Assembly: GCA_947475525.1 (NCBI GenBank)
Contig: CANJMI010000007.1
Location: 124,001 to 188,000, forward strand
DNA from: Polyangiaceae bacterium
GTDB lineage: Bacteria; Myxococcota_A; Polyangia; Polyangiales; Polyangiaceae
Length of the DNA: 64,000 nucleotides
Reading direction: 5' to 3'
The translations under genes were made by a program, and so were the position numbers. The notes under the pieces were generated by a model. The model was not told the DNA's origin and did no database searches. It saw only the letters and a list, made by a program, of their open reading frames with translations. Below, piece after piece: positions 18,452 to 26,937 of the stretch (position 1 is the first letter of the stretch; each line of letters begins with the position of its first letter).

Positions 18452-19498
18452 TCAGGTTGCCGTGAGTCTGCGAGCAACCGCGACCAAGGCCTCGTCCTTG
18501 TGCGTGAGCGCGGCATCGAGCGCGGCGCGGGCATCGGCATCCCCCGGCTCCGCGTCGAGACGGCGCTTGGCCAGCCGCACGACGCTGATGGCGAGGGTCC
18601 TGCGCGTCGCACGACCAACCGGTGACCCCTCTGTCAAGTTGGAGAAGGCATCGTCGTCGAGTGCCACCAGCGCCGCGAGACTTGACTCAGCCCAGCGCGG
18701 CAGCGGCTCGAACGGCGAGGTGTCGCCGCCCGGTGCCACGCGGTTGTAGGGGCACACCTCCTGGCACGCGTCGCAGCCGAACAGGCGCTCGCCAAAGTCA
18801 CCGTCGAGTGGGGGGTCGGTCCGTCGTTCGATCGTCTGAAACGAGATGCAGCGCCGCGCATCGAGCACGAAAGGCGCAACGAATGCCTCGGTGGGGCACA
18901 CATCGAGACACGCGGTGCAGCTGCCGCAGCGCTCACCTATGGGTGTGCCGTAGTCCACGGAGTCCAGCTCGAGCGTTGTTAGCACCTCACCCAGCAAGCA
19001 AAAGCTGCCCTGCCCGGGAATGATCACGAGCCCATTTTTGCCGACGAACCCGAGACCGGCCCGGGCCGCCCAAGCCCGCTCGAGCAACGGTGCCGCATCG
19101 ACGAACGCACGAGCGCCGACGCCGTCACCGAGTCGCCTGATGAATTGGGCGAGGTGGCGCGCCCGCTTCTGGATGAAGTTGTGGTAGTCCCGGCCACGCG
19201 CGTAGCGAGCGATGGTGCGAGCCATCGGCGCGTCGTTATCGGCATCCGCTCGAGCGTAGCGCCGCGCGAGGCAAATCACGGTGCGCGTCCCGTCGAGCAG
19301 CTCCGGCCGGTCGACCCCGGCGCGAAGCTCCGCGTTGTCCGCGAGGTAGGCCATGTCGCCGTGGTAGCCCCGCTCGATAAAGTCGAGGTAGCGGCGATGG
19401 TCGAGCTCGAGCGGCTCGGCACGCGCGAAGGCGATAGCGTCAAACCCGAGCTCGCGGGCCCGCGCACGAATGGCCAGAGCGGCGCTCACCAGGTCCAC
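18452..19498 (-). CDS. queG: Epoxyqueuosine reductase
   Basis: 348 residues from the GTG at 19498; the frame extends to 19567, but that would run into the divergent gene starting at 19566. The QueG features are present: cobalamin-binding front part with the ARAEPL and RGYHGDMAYL motifs, GxKNGLVI-type GFVGKNGLVI, and two 4Fe-4S clusters (CGSCTACLDVCP and CDACQEVCPYN). A HEAT-like C-terminus follows. QueG reduces epoxyqueuosine to queuosine in the anticodon of tRNA with a cobalamin cofactor, which makes it a B12 user in the same window as a BtuB-like receptor. It is convergent with the Cys-rich lipoprotein. Confidence 0.93.
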   Translation of the reverse strand: MDLVSAALAIRARARELGFDAIAFARAEPLELDHRRYLDFIERGYHGDMAYLADNAELRAGVDRPELLDGTRTVICLARRYARADADNDAPMARTIARYARGRDYHNFIQKRARHLAQFIRRLGDGVGARAFVDAAPLLERAWAARAGLGFVGKNGLVIIPGQGSFCLLGEVLTTLELDSVDYGTPIGERCGSCTACLDVCPTEAFVAPFVLDARRCISFQTIERRTDPPLDGDFGERLFGCDACQEVCPYNRVAPGGDTSPFEPLPRWAESSLAALVALDDDAFSNLTEGSPVGRATRRTLAISVVRLAKRRLDAEPGDADARAALDAALTHKDEALVAVARRLTAT

Positions 19499-19565
19499 CC
19501 TACACGGACACCCTGGCGACGGGGCGCTTTGCGATTGCCTGGGCGATCCATTACGCTGCCGCATC

Positions 19566-20708
19566 ATGCCAAACTCGGTTGTCTTTTCGTCGCTCAGTTA
19601 CCTTGCGGTCCTCGGCATCGTCGCCTGTTCGAGCACGAGCGGAGGCAGCGGCGGCGGGACCGAGGTGCAGAGCGGCTGCGCGGCTCTCGGGGCTGCAACC
19701 TACGACGTCTCGGCGAAATGCCCCGACAAGTGTGCCCCAACGAACGACGCGTTTTGCGCCGATGACGGCGTGGTGAACTCCTGCAAAGGAGGCCCGATCG
19801 ACAACTGCGGCGTCTCGACGGCCTTGCCTCCGAAGAGTGGCGGAAAGACGGCGGAGCTCACGCGCTCCGGCGACGTGAAAGAATACGGCGGCACAGGCGA
19901 CCCTGACCTCTCGTGCTTCGAAGCCGCGAACTACCCGGCGGCCCCAGACACGGCCAACTCGAAGCTCGTGAAGCTAACGGGCACGGTGAAGATTTTCTCG
20001 CACGGCTGCGAGTCGAAGAACCTCACGATCGAGGTTCACAAAGTGTTGCGTGGCGGCGCCGACGACGGAAGTCCGGGCGAGCTCGTCGGCAAATCCGTCA
20101 CGACTCCGGCCACCTGCAAGGGCATCGGCGTCGCGGAGGAAAACAAGGAGTGCGGCATGCGCTACGAGTGCACGTACGAGTATGCCGACGTCCCGTCCGA
20201 GACCGAGCTCCTCGTGATCACCGCAGGCGACATCTGGGCACCAATCTACGACTACGGGCTCTTCATCTCGAACGCCGGCGTAAAAAACGGCGCTTACCTG
20301 AAAGACGTGCGCGCGCTCGCTTCGGATGACTATCAACTGATCCCGCAGGTCGCACTCGGAAAAACCGTCACCGCCGGGCACGGCGTGCTCGCAGGCGAGG
20401 TCCACGACTGTGGCGATGTCCGCCTCGTCGATGCGGTCGTCGACATCGACCAACCCAAATTCTCGCTGTCGTACTTCACCGACAACGAAGACAATCCCCT
20501 GCCCGACATCGACGCACACAGCACGAGCGCGCTCGGTCTCTACTCTGCGCTCGACGTTGCGCCAGGCCCCGTCACGGTCGCCGCGGCGGGCGTCTTCGGC
20601 GGCAAAGTCGTGAGCCTCGGCTACTTCAAGGGCCGCATCTTTCCGGACGCCGTCACCTCGTTCACGTTCCGCGGTCTCAGGCCTTTCCAATTGCCGGCGG
20701 CAAACTAA
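19566..20708 (+). CDS. Predicted lipoprotein with early Cys-rich region, unknown function
   Basis: 380 residues from the ATG at 19566. The signal peptide ends with GIVAC (Cys 21) followed by a Ser/Gly linker. A short Cys-rich segment with CPDKCAPTNDAFCADDG and CKGG comes next, and the body is a beta-rich domain with EVHKVLRGG, GMRYECTYEY and a repeated AGDIWAPIYDYGLFIS character. It could be a carboxypeptidase-regulatory-like/carbohydrate-binding fold, but no catalytic residues are identifiable. It is divergent from queG with 67 bases between the start codons. Confidence 0.7.
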   Translation: MPNSVVFSSLSYLAVLGIVACSSTSGGSGGGTEVQSGCAALGAATYDVSAKCPDKCAPTNDAFCADDGVVNSCKGGPIDNCGVSTALPPKSGGKTAELTRSGDVKEYGGTGDPDLSCFEAANYPAAPDTANSKLVKLTGTVKIFSHGCESKNLTIEVHKVLRGGADDGSPGELVGKSVTTPATCKGIGVAEENKECGMRYECTYEYADVPSETELLVITAGDIWAPIYDYGLFISNAGVKNGAYLKDVRALASDDYQLIPQVALGKTVTAGHGVLAGEVHDCGDVRLVDAVVDIDQPKFSLSYFTDNEDNPLPDIDAHSTSALGLYSALDVAPGPVTVAAAGVFGGKVVSLGYFKGRIFPDAVTSFTFRGLRPFQLPAAN

Positions 20709-20749
20709 TCGAGGTCCGCGGCCCCGCGTCGGAGCCGGGCGAAGCTCGG

Positions 20750-21460
20750 TCACTTGGCGCGAGGAGCGATATCGGGGCGGCTCGTGACGGTGCGGTCCAA
20801 GGACTGCCCGCGGCGCCATGCGTCGATCGCCGCGTGGTTGCCGCCCGCAAGCACCTCGGGGACGCGCAGCCCGCGAAACTCAACGGGGCGCGTGTAGTGC
20901 GGGTATTCGAGAAGGCCCCCGTTTTCAGAGCTGTGCGACTCACTCGCGAGCGAATCGGGATTCCCAAGTACGCCGGGTAGCAGCCGCGCGACCGCGTCGA
21001 TCACGGCCATCGCGGCGACTTCACCGCCCGAAAGAACGAAGTCCCCGAGCGACACTTCTTCGTCGATGAACCCCGCAATCCGTTCGTCGATGCCTTCGTA
21101 GCGGCCGCATATCAACGTGATTGCGGGGAAAGCGGCGAGCTCGAGCGCGCGCTTTTGGCCAAAAGGAGTCCCGCGTGGCGTGAGCAAGATGCGGTGGCCG
21201 CGAATCGCCCCAGCCGGCCCCACCGGCGCGTCGGCATCGAGCGCTTCGAGGCAGGCAACGACGCAATCGACCCGCATCACCATGCCAGCCCCGCCACCGT
21301 AGGGTGTGTCATCCACAGTCTGGTGGCGCCCATGCCCAAACTCGCGGGGACTGCGGAAACGAACCACGACCTCCCCTGCCGTCGCGGCACGGCCGACGAC
21401 ACCCAGTGAGGCGACCCCCGCAAACATCTCGGGGAACAACGTGACGACGTCGAATCGCAC
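20750..21460 (-). CDS. trmD: tRNA (guanine(37)-N1)-methyltransferase
   Basis: 236 residues starting with GTG at 21460, two bases after the rimM stop. The N-terminus MRFDVVTLFPEMF and the SPOUT-knot motifs are complete: DTPYGGGAGMVMR, ITLICGRYEGIDERI, DEEVSLGDFVLSGGE and EYPHYTRP. TrmD methylates N1 of G37 next to the anticodon to prevent +1 frameshifting. It is the last gene of the rpsP-khpA-rimM-trmD operon; the usual next gene, rplS, is not present downstream. Confidence 0.96.
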   Translation of the reverse strand: MRFDVVTLFPEMFAGVASLGVVGRAATAGEVVVRFRSPREFGHGRHQTVDDTPYGGGAGMVMRVDCVVACLEALDADAPVGPAGAIRGHRILLTPRGTPFGQKRALELAAFPAITLICGRYEGIDERIAGFIDEEVSLGDFVLSGGEVAAMAVIDAVARLLPGVLGNPDSLASESHSSENGGLLEYPHYTRPVEFRGLRVPEVLAGGNHAAIDAWRRGQSLDRTVTSRPDIAPRAK

Positions 21461-21463
21461 GCG

Positions 21464-21967
21464 CTATTCCGGCAGATTCACGAGCTCGATCACGCGACCC
21501 ACCACGTCGATTTTGGCGATGAACGCATCGGTGATCGGCACCTCGAGGTTTGTGCCATCGGGGCGCTCGACGAACAAAGCGTCGCACGTCGGGTACGTGA
21601 GCACACGGACCACGCGCCCGATCACGTCCACGTGGCGGACCTCGCAGCCTTCGAGGTCACAGTGGAAGAACTCACCGTCGGCAACGGGGCCGAACACCGA
21701 GCGCTCGACCTCCACAATGGCGCGACGAAGCGCCTCGGCAGCGTTGCGATCAAGCACGGATTCGAACCGCACGAGCAGCGCTCCCGGAACGCGCCGGACG
21801 ACCTTCAGCCGATCGGGCCGTACCGTGCCATCGGGCATGCGGAGCCGAATAGGCGGCCGCCCCAACAACATATCGGAGTCGAGATTGTACACGGCGAGCC
21901 TCAGCTCGCCGGTGACTCCGTGGGGCCGAGCAACCTCGGCTACCGCGATGTATCTGGGCTCAGTCAA
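21464..21967 (-). CDS. rimM: Ribosome maturation factor RimM
   Basis: 167 residues. The likely start is a TTG at 21967 inside a tandem repeat, giving MTEPRYIAVAEVARPHGVTGELRL, the expected RimM opening with the conserved GxxGELRL. An RRS-type PRC-barrel-like C-terminal domain follows with VGRVVRVLTYPTCDALFVE and the end VIELVNLPE. RimM assists 30S subunit maturation by binding S19. No good ribosome binding site precedes the TTG, which suggests coupling to khpA translation. An alternative start further downstream cannot be excluded. Confidence 0.9.
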   Translation of the reverse strand: MTEPRYIAVAEVARPHGVTGELRLAVYNLDSDMLLGRPPIRLRMPDGTVRPDRLKVVRRVPGALLVRFESVLDRNAAEALRRAIVEVERSVFGPVADGEFFHCDLEGCEVRHVDVIGRVVRVLTYPTCDALFVERPDGTNLEVPITDAFIAKIDVVGRVIELVNLPE

Positions 21968-22003
21968 CGACGGGCTCAGTCAACGACGGGTTCAGTCAAC
22001 GAC
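21956..22003 (+). repeat. Three tandem 16-bp repeats at the khpA/rimM junction
   Basis: Units lie at 21956-21971, 21972-21987 and 21988-22003; the first two are identical and the third differs by one base. Each carries the complement of GTTGACTGA. The array covers the khpA stop codon (21992-21994), the short spacer, and the putative TTG start of rimM at 21967. It looks like a duplication of the khpA 3' end. Confidence 0.85.
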
Positions 22004-22246
22004 GTCGAGGAACGCGCGATTGAAACCCTGCTTCGTCGCCGCGGCGTTGAGCAGCACGCGCATCGACTGCGCGGTGCGTCCGTCTTTACCGATCACTTTG
22101 CCGATGTCGTCGGGGTCGACGGTCAATTCGACGCGGGGATGGCGATCGCCACGGGCGAGTTCAACACGAACGCGATCCGGCTGATCGACGAGCGCTCGGG
22201 CGAGGACCTCGACCAAACCAGCCAGGCCCTCCGCGGTGCGCGCCAT
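21992..22246 (-). CDS. khpA: KH-domain RNA-binding protein KhpA
   Basis: 84 residues from the ATG at 22246, which overlaps the rpsP stop by one base (TGATG). The single KH domain is clear: ELTVDPDDIGKVIGKDGRTAQSMR, with the GxxG loop (IGKDG), preceded by the acidic start GLAGLVEVLARALVD. KhpA (YlqC) is a small RNA chaperone that pairs with KhpB in other bacteria and affects cell division and translation. Its location between rpsP and rimM is the standard arrangement. Confidence 0.93.
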   Translation of the reverse strand: MARTAEGLAGLVEVLARALVDQPDRVRVELARGDRHPRVELTVDPDDIGKVIGKDGRTAQSMRVLLNAAATKQGFNRAFLDVVD

Positions 22247-22497
22247 CAGGTAGCCTCGACCTGCGTTTTCGCGGAGCGCTTGAGCAGCTGGCCAACGACC
22301 GCGCTCGGTTGTGCGCCGACGCCGACCCAATATTTGATTCGGGCACCGTTCAGGACGAGCTCCTTACGGCGGGGATCCCACGTGCCGAGGCGCTCAATGA
22401 AGCGGCCTCCACGCGACGCCCGGTGGTCTGCAGCAACGATACGGTAAAAGGGCACCTTGCTCGTGCCGGCTCGCGCAAGTCGAATGTGAACTGCCAT
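22246..22497 (-). CDS. rpsP: 30S ribosomal protein S16
   Basis: 83 residues, normal S16 length. It begins MAVHIRLARAGTSKVPFYRIV and has the family's ADHRASRGGRFIERLGTWDP signature, with the end WVGVGAQPSAVVGQLLK. The ATG at 22497 is preceded by GAGGAA, a good ribosome binding site. It heads the rpsP-khpA-rimM-trmD operon, so the promoter should lie in the 85 bases before it. Confidence 0.96.
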   Translation of the reverse strand: MAVHIRLARAGTSKVPFYRIVAADHRASRGGRFIERLGTWDPRRKELVLNGARIKYWVGVGAQPSAVVGQLLKRSAKTQVEAT

Positions 22498-22582
22498 GGG
22501 ATTCCTCGAAGGCGCGGACCCTACGAGAAAGGCTCCGCTTGGTCAAGTCCGATCTTCATGGTCGGGGCTGAGGTACGGCGCG

Positions 22583-24118
22583 CTAACCGTGCGTATAGAC
22601 AAGCGTGCCGTAGTTTGGATTCAGCGCCCCGTGCCATCCCGCCGGGACGTTGGGCTCGGTCCAGTCAAACAGCCAAGCGGCATCGGCGGGGGCCAGGTTG
22701 ACGCAGCCATGGCTTCTGACCTTACCGAAATCGTCGTGCCAAAAGGCACCGTGGAGCGCGTATCCCTTCGAGAAGTATTGGATGTACGGCACGTCGCGGA
22801 GGTCGACGGACTCGCGGGTGTGTTCGTCCCCGTCCATCGTGCCCGTGACGTGTTTGCTCGCAATCATGAATGCGCCGCGCACGGTCGCGGTGGTCGTCTC
22901 GGGGTCGCCCAAGTCGCCGCTCCCCGTCGAGACGAGCGTTGCGAATACGGGCCGCCGCCCTTCGTAGGCGACCAGGAGTTGTTGCCGAATCGACACGTCG
23001 ATCCATTTGCGACCCGCCACGGCAAACCCGCTGGGGTCCTCGCGCAACGTCGCAACGCGGAGATTGGCGGCCGGGATCCAGACGCCATCGGTGGTCTCGA
23101 GCAGGCCTGAGGACGAGCCGTTGTTCTTGCCGGTGAGCCCCCAGCCCGAACGGAAGGGGGCCTCGCCGGTCTTCTGCGGGACGGGACCGGAAGGTCCGTC
23201 AACCATTCGATAAACGGGCGTCGCGTAAGAGATCACGAACGCTGGAGTGCCAGGCCGCTCGAGCAGGACCCCACGGAATTTACTGGGTGAAACGACGCGC
23301 GTCCGGTCGAGCGCGATGAGGTCGAGCTCCGTCGTTAGGCCCATTGGACGGCCCGTCCAATCGTACGTGGCGATCAGACCAAAGGCGGAAGCGTCGCGCG
23401 CCCTCCCGCGGTGGCTGCGGTAGCTGAGGGGAGCCTCGGCACCGTAGGGTTTCGGCAACGCCTCACCACGAACCAAGCTCGCGGGAATGGCATCGGGGGC
23501 CCCCACCTGTTCACGGGCGAGGCCCCCTCGAAGCGCGATGCTTCGCTCGCGATCGGCGCCTTCGGCATAACGCTGGTCATCTTCGCTCGGCAGCTTGAAG
23601 TAGAGGTGCGGCGGCGGTGAGCCGCTTATCGCGTAGGGGTAAGGGAAAGGCTCGCCGCGCCGAGGCGCTTTGTGGGCCGTAACGACGATCGGGTGTTGCA
23701 AGTCGAGCGAGGCTCCTTTGCCTACGCACACGAATCCGCGTGGCGCGACGCGATACCAGCCGCCGGCGCAACCCCCGACACTCGTCGGTTCCTCGGCCCG
23801 CTCCAGTACGGCGCCCGCGCGCAAATAACCAAGCTTCTGTGAATCTTCGCGGGGCTCCTGGTACACCCAAGTGCGCATCGCGATGCTGGCGAGCTTTGGG
23901 CGCGCCGTTTCAGTGGCGCCTGCCGCATTGAGAGACAACGAGCGGGGGTCGCCTTTCGTCGCAAACTCAGGAACGGGCGCAGGCATCCATGTTGACGCAG
24001 CCGTCGCCGAGTCGTCGGTAGCCGCACGCCCAGGCGGCTCCACGCCATGTCCGCACGCGGCGACGGAAAGCACGCAAAAGCACACCGAAACCGGCGCGAG
24101 ACGGACTTTGGGTGGCAC
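22583..24118 (-). CDS. L,D-transpeptidase (YkuD) lipoprotein
   Basis: About 511 residues from the GTG at 24118; a TTG at 24133 is possible. The lipoprotein signal ends with SVAAC. A 90-residue SH3-like region with WYRVAPRGFVCVGKG follows. The YkuD catalytic domain is at the C-terminus: FWHDDFGKVRSHGCVNLAPAD with the active-site Cys in SHGCVNL and an upstream His in YALHGAFWHDD. It would make 3-3 crosslinks in peptidoglycan or attach proteins to it. The domain order (SH3-like, then YkuD) is common in myxobacteria. It starts 29 bases after the Cys-rich gene upstream and is probably cotranscribed. Confidence 0.85.
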   Translation of the reverse strand: MPPKVRLAPVSVCFCVLSVAACGHGVEPPGRAATDDSATAASTWMPAPVPEFATKGDPRSLSLNAAGATETARPKLASIAMRTWVYQEPREDSQKLGYLRAGAVLERAEEPTSVGGCAGGWYRVAPRGFVCVGKGASLDLQHPIVVTAHKAPRRGEPFPYPYAISGSPPPHLYFKLPSEDDQRYAEGADRERSIALRGGLAREQVGAPDAIPASLVRGEALPKPYGAEAPLSYRSHRGRARDASAFGLIATYDWTGRPMGLTTELDLIALDRTRVVSPSKFRGVLLERPGTPAFVISYATPVYRMVDGPSGPVPQKTGEAPFRSGWGLTGKNNGSSSGLLETTDGVWIPAANLRVATLREDPSGFAVAGRKWIDVSIRQQLLVAYEGRRPVFATLVSTGSGDLGDPETTTATVRGAFMIASKHVTGTMDGDEHTRESVDLRDVPYIQYFSKGYALHGAFWHDDFGKVRSHGCVNLAPADAAWLFDWTEPNVPAGWHGALNPNYGTLVYTHG

Positions 24119-24147
24119 ACCTTGCAAGGACAACGACGGCGCCCGCT

Positions 24148-26826
24148 TCAGAGGCAGACAGGAACCATCAGGCCGGTATCACACAGGTTGCTCAGGCAAT
24201 CGCCATTCGCAATGCACGCTTCGCCTTCCGTGAGCTTGCACGTCTTGTCGACCCCGTTGCAGGATTGCGTCGTCGGATCACAATCGCCGGACATGTTGAC
24301 CGCAATCACGGCGTCATTCGGGCAGGTCTTCACCATGCCATCGCACGTCTCGGCCACGTCGCATTCGCCCATCTTGGGGCGGCACTTGACGTTCGCTGCT
24401 GCAATGGCGTCTGCCGGGCAGGTCGTCGCCATGCCCGTGCACTTCTCGGCCACGTCGCAGAGGTCCATCTTCGTGCGGCACTCCACGGTCGCCGCCGCAA
24501 AGAGGTCCGCCGGGCACGCCTTGGCCGTGCCATCGCACTTCTCGGCCACGTCGCACAATCCCGCATTCGCACGGCACTCGACGGTGTTTGCCGCAACGAG
24601 GTCCGCCGGGCACGCCTTGGCCGTGCCATCGCACTTCTCGGCCACGTCGCACAATCCCACATTCACACGGCACTCGACGGTGTTTGCCGCAACGAGGTCC
24701 GCCGGGCAGGCCTTGTCCGTGCCATCGCACGTCTCGGCCACGTCGCACAATCCCACATTCGCACGGCACTCGAAACCCGCCGCTGCAACGGCGTCATTCG
24801 GGCAGGTCGTCGCCGTGCCGTCGCACGCCTCGGCTACGTCGCACAATCCCACATTCGCACGGCAACTCGTGCCCGAGGACGCAGCGCCGCAGGTACCGTT
24901 CGCAGCCGCACCCTTGACCTTCGAGCACGCAGCGCACGCCGCATTGCAAGCGTTGTTGCAGCAGAAACCATCGGCGCAGAATGCCGAGATGCAGGTCGTT
25001 CCCACAGCACATGTGGCTCCGGTTTTCGACTTGCAAGTCGCAGCCCCATCGCACGCGCAAGGAGCGCTACCGACTCCGCAGCCCATGACGTCGTCGCATG
25101 CGTTCGCGACTTGCGTGTTCACCGCAAGCGGCGTGTAAACGTTGCTCCCAGCGTTGCAACTGTCGGACGTGCATGCGTTCAAGTCGGAGCCGAGGTCGGC
25201 ATTGTTGTTGGCGGATTGATTGCACGCGCCCGCACCGTTGCAGGTCGCGGTCTTGCAATCGCCGGTCGATTGAGCATCGCACGCGGAGCCGAGAGCGTCG
25301 TTCGCGACGCCGCACGTGCCCATACTGCAGGTCGCTGACTTGCAGTCGGCAGCCGCGACACAATCCGTTGGCGCGCTGTTGCACTCGACGCAGGCGCCGT
25401 TTGCGTCGCAGACCTTGCCCATGTCCTGGTTGCACACGGTGCCGAGGTCTTTTTTCGGATGCACGGGCACGCCGAGCGAGCAACTGTCGGTCGTGCACTG
25501 CTTGCCGTCGTCCGGCGGCACATCGGTGTTTTTGGCTACACTCTTCGTGCCACCGAGCCCGTTGCACTGGATCTCTTGGCAGTCCGCCGCCGTCTGTGTC
25601 GGAAGCGGAGTACCCGTTATCGTATTGTTCGCCTTGCAGACCTTGGTCGCGGCGTCGCAGAAATTGTCCTGGCAGAAGGTATCCGCAGCGCACTGGCCAT
25701 CCGCCGTGCAGCCGACGCAGGCCTTGTTGCCGTCGCAGTAGAGCTTGCCCATCGCGCCGCAGCCCGTGTTCAGCGCCTCGGCTGGATTCGTCGGGACGCC
25801 GTTCGTACAGACGTTTTTCGTACACTCGTTGCTGTCGATCGGCAGGTCGACGTCGTCGTTGTTCGACTTCATGCCGCCCGTGCCGTTGCAGACTTTCTTC
25901 TTGCAGTCCCCATTCGCCTGGAGACCCGCGCTCACCGGAGTGTCCGTCGCGGTGAAGACCTGACCGCAGACGCCCACGGTGCAGGTTCGCTGCTGGCAGT
26001 CGTCATCGCCGGGCAGCTCGTCGCACTGGTTCGGGCTGTTGCACGCGACGCAAGCACCGTTGCCGTCACAGACTTGAAGGGCGGGATCGGAGCCGCTGCA
26101 CCCAAAGTCCAGCGCTTGATTGGGGTTCGAAGGAAGTCCCTCCGTGCACACGTCGTTCGTGCACGGGTTCTTGTCATCCGGGAGGTCGGTGTTGTCGGCG
26201 ACCTCGGCAGCCTGCCCGAGTTGGCAGACCTTGATGGTGCAATTACCGAGAGTTTGATCGGCGTCCGGCAGCGCGCTCCCGTCAACCGGATCGTGCTGGC
26301 AGGTTCCACTGCCGAGGTTGCAACTGTCGTCGCTGCAGGCATTCTGATCGTCGCACGTCATCGCCGCGTCGGCGGCCGTGCACTTCACCTCGCACGTGCC
26401 GGCGTTGCACGTGCCCGAGTTGTCAGCCACGCTGCAGACCGTTCCGTCGGCGAAAGCCGCGTGCGTAACGGTCGTGCCTTCGCACGAATCGCTCGTGCAG
26501 CTCTCGTGGTCGTCGTTGAAGTCGTTCTTGTCTGGGACGTTGGTGGGGGCGCCGTCCTGGCACTCCGCATGCTGGCAGTCGTGCAGGACCTGCGGGAGGC
26601 TGAGGTCATCGTTCGGAATGTGACCGCACAGGCCCTTCTCGTCGCAGACGTCCACGGTGCAGGCATTGGCGTCATCGCACTGTGCCGCGGCGGTGCAATC
26701 CTGCGGGATCGTCCCGCTGCGCTCGAGGGAACAGCCCCCAAACGCCAGCGCAAACAACCCCGCGAAACCCGCAGCCCCCACAAGCCACGTCGAGATCCCC
26801 GAGCGGCTACCGTTGCGTCGATTCAT
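24148..26826 (-). CDS. Large cysteine-rich tandem-repeat lipoprotein
   Basis: 892 residues from the ATG at 26826, which has AGGAG eight bases upstream. The signal peptide ends in FGGC (lipid Cys at 33). Cysteine makes up more than a tenth of the mature protein. The first 550 residues have long imperfect repeats with VCDGNGACVAC and CTNDVCTEG-like motifs, and the last 260 have six 32-residue repeats of the type CxxxxGxCDVAExCDGxxxxCPxD. This resembles Dickkopf-like or notch-like Cys-rich repeat proteins of myxobacteria. A surface structural or adhesive role is likely but not shown. Confidence 0.85.
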   Translation of the reverse strand: MNRRNGSRSGISTWLVGAAGFAGLFALAFGGCSLERSGTIPQDCTAAAQCDDANACTVDVCDEKGLCGHIPNDDLSLPQVLHDCQHAECQDGAPTNVPDKNDFNDDHESCTSDSCEGTTVTHAAFADGTVCSVADNSGTCNAGTCEVKCTAADAAMTCDDQNACSDDSCNLGSGTCQHDPVDGSALPDADQTLGNCTIKVCQLGQAAEVADNTDLPDDKNPCTNDVCTEGLPSNPNQALDFGCSGSDPALQVCDGNGACVACNSPNQCDELPGDDDCQQRTCTVGVCGQVFTATDTPVSAGLQANGDCKKKVCNGTGGMKSNNDDVDLPIDSNECTKNVCTNGVPTNPAEALNTGCGAMGKLYCDGNKACVGCTADGQCAADTFCQDNFCDAATKVCKANNTITGTPLPTQTAADCQEIQCNGLGGTKSVAKNTDVPPDDGKQCTTDSCSLGVPVHPKKDLGTVCNQDMGKVCDANGACVECNSAPTDCVAAADCKSATCSMGTCGVANDALGSACDAQSTGDCKTATCNGAGACNQSANNNADLGSDLNACTSDSCNAGSNVYTPLAVNTQVANACDDVMGCGVGSAPCACDGAATCKSKTGATCAVGTTCISAFCADGFCCNNACNAACAACSKVKGAAANGTCGAASSGTSCRANVGLCDVAEACDGTATTCPNDAVAAAGFECRANVGLCDVAETCDGTDKACPADLVAANTVECRVNVGLCDVAEKCDGTAKACPADLVAANTVECRANAGLCDVAEKCDGTAKACPADLFAAATVECRTKMDLCDVAEKCTGMATTCPADAIAAANVKCRPKMGECDVAETCDGMVKTCPNDAVIAVNMSGDCDPTTQSCNGVDKTCKLTEGEACIANGDCLSNLCDTGLMVPVCL
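24292..24867 (-). repeat. Six tandem 96-bp repeats in the Cys-rich lipoprotein gene
   Basis: The spacing between copies is exactly 96 bases (for example the same GCC-TTGGCC junction recurs at 24521 and 24617), encoding 32-residue units. The units in the middle are the most similar to one another at the DNA level and those at the ends have diverged, as expected for expansion by unequal crossover. Confidence 0.85.
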
Positions 26827-26907
26827 CGCTGTCACTCCTGAACGAGAAGCCAATGGCGCAATCATCCCACTAGATTGAGAAGTGGGACAGCGCAAAGCGT
26901 TTGAGTT

Positions 26908-26924
26908 TTGGGCGGCGGGCCCAA
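26908..26924 (-). terminator. Possible weak terminator hairpin after glgA
   Basis: A perfect 6-bp stem (TTGGGC/GCCCAA) with a five-base loop lies 14 bases after the glgA stop. On the minus strand it is followed by AAAACTC rather than a run of T, so it would be a poor intrinsic terminator. Confidence 0.3.
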
Positions 26925-26937
26925 GCGCTCGGGGAGT

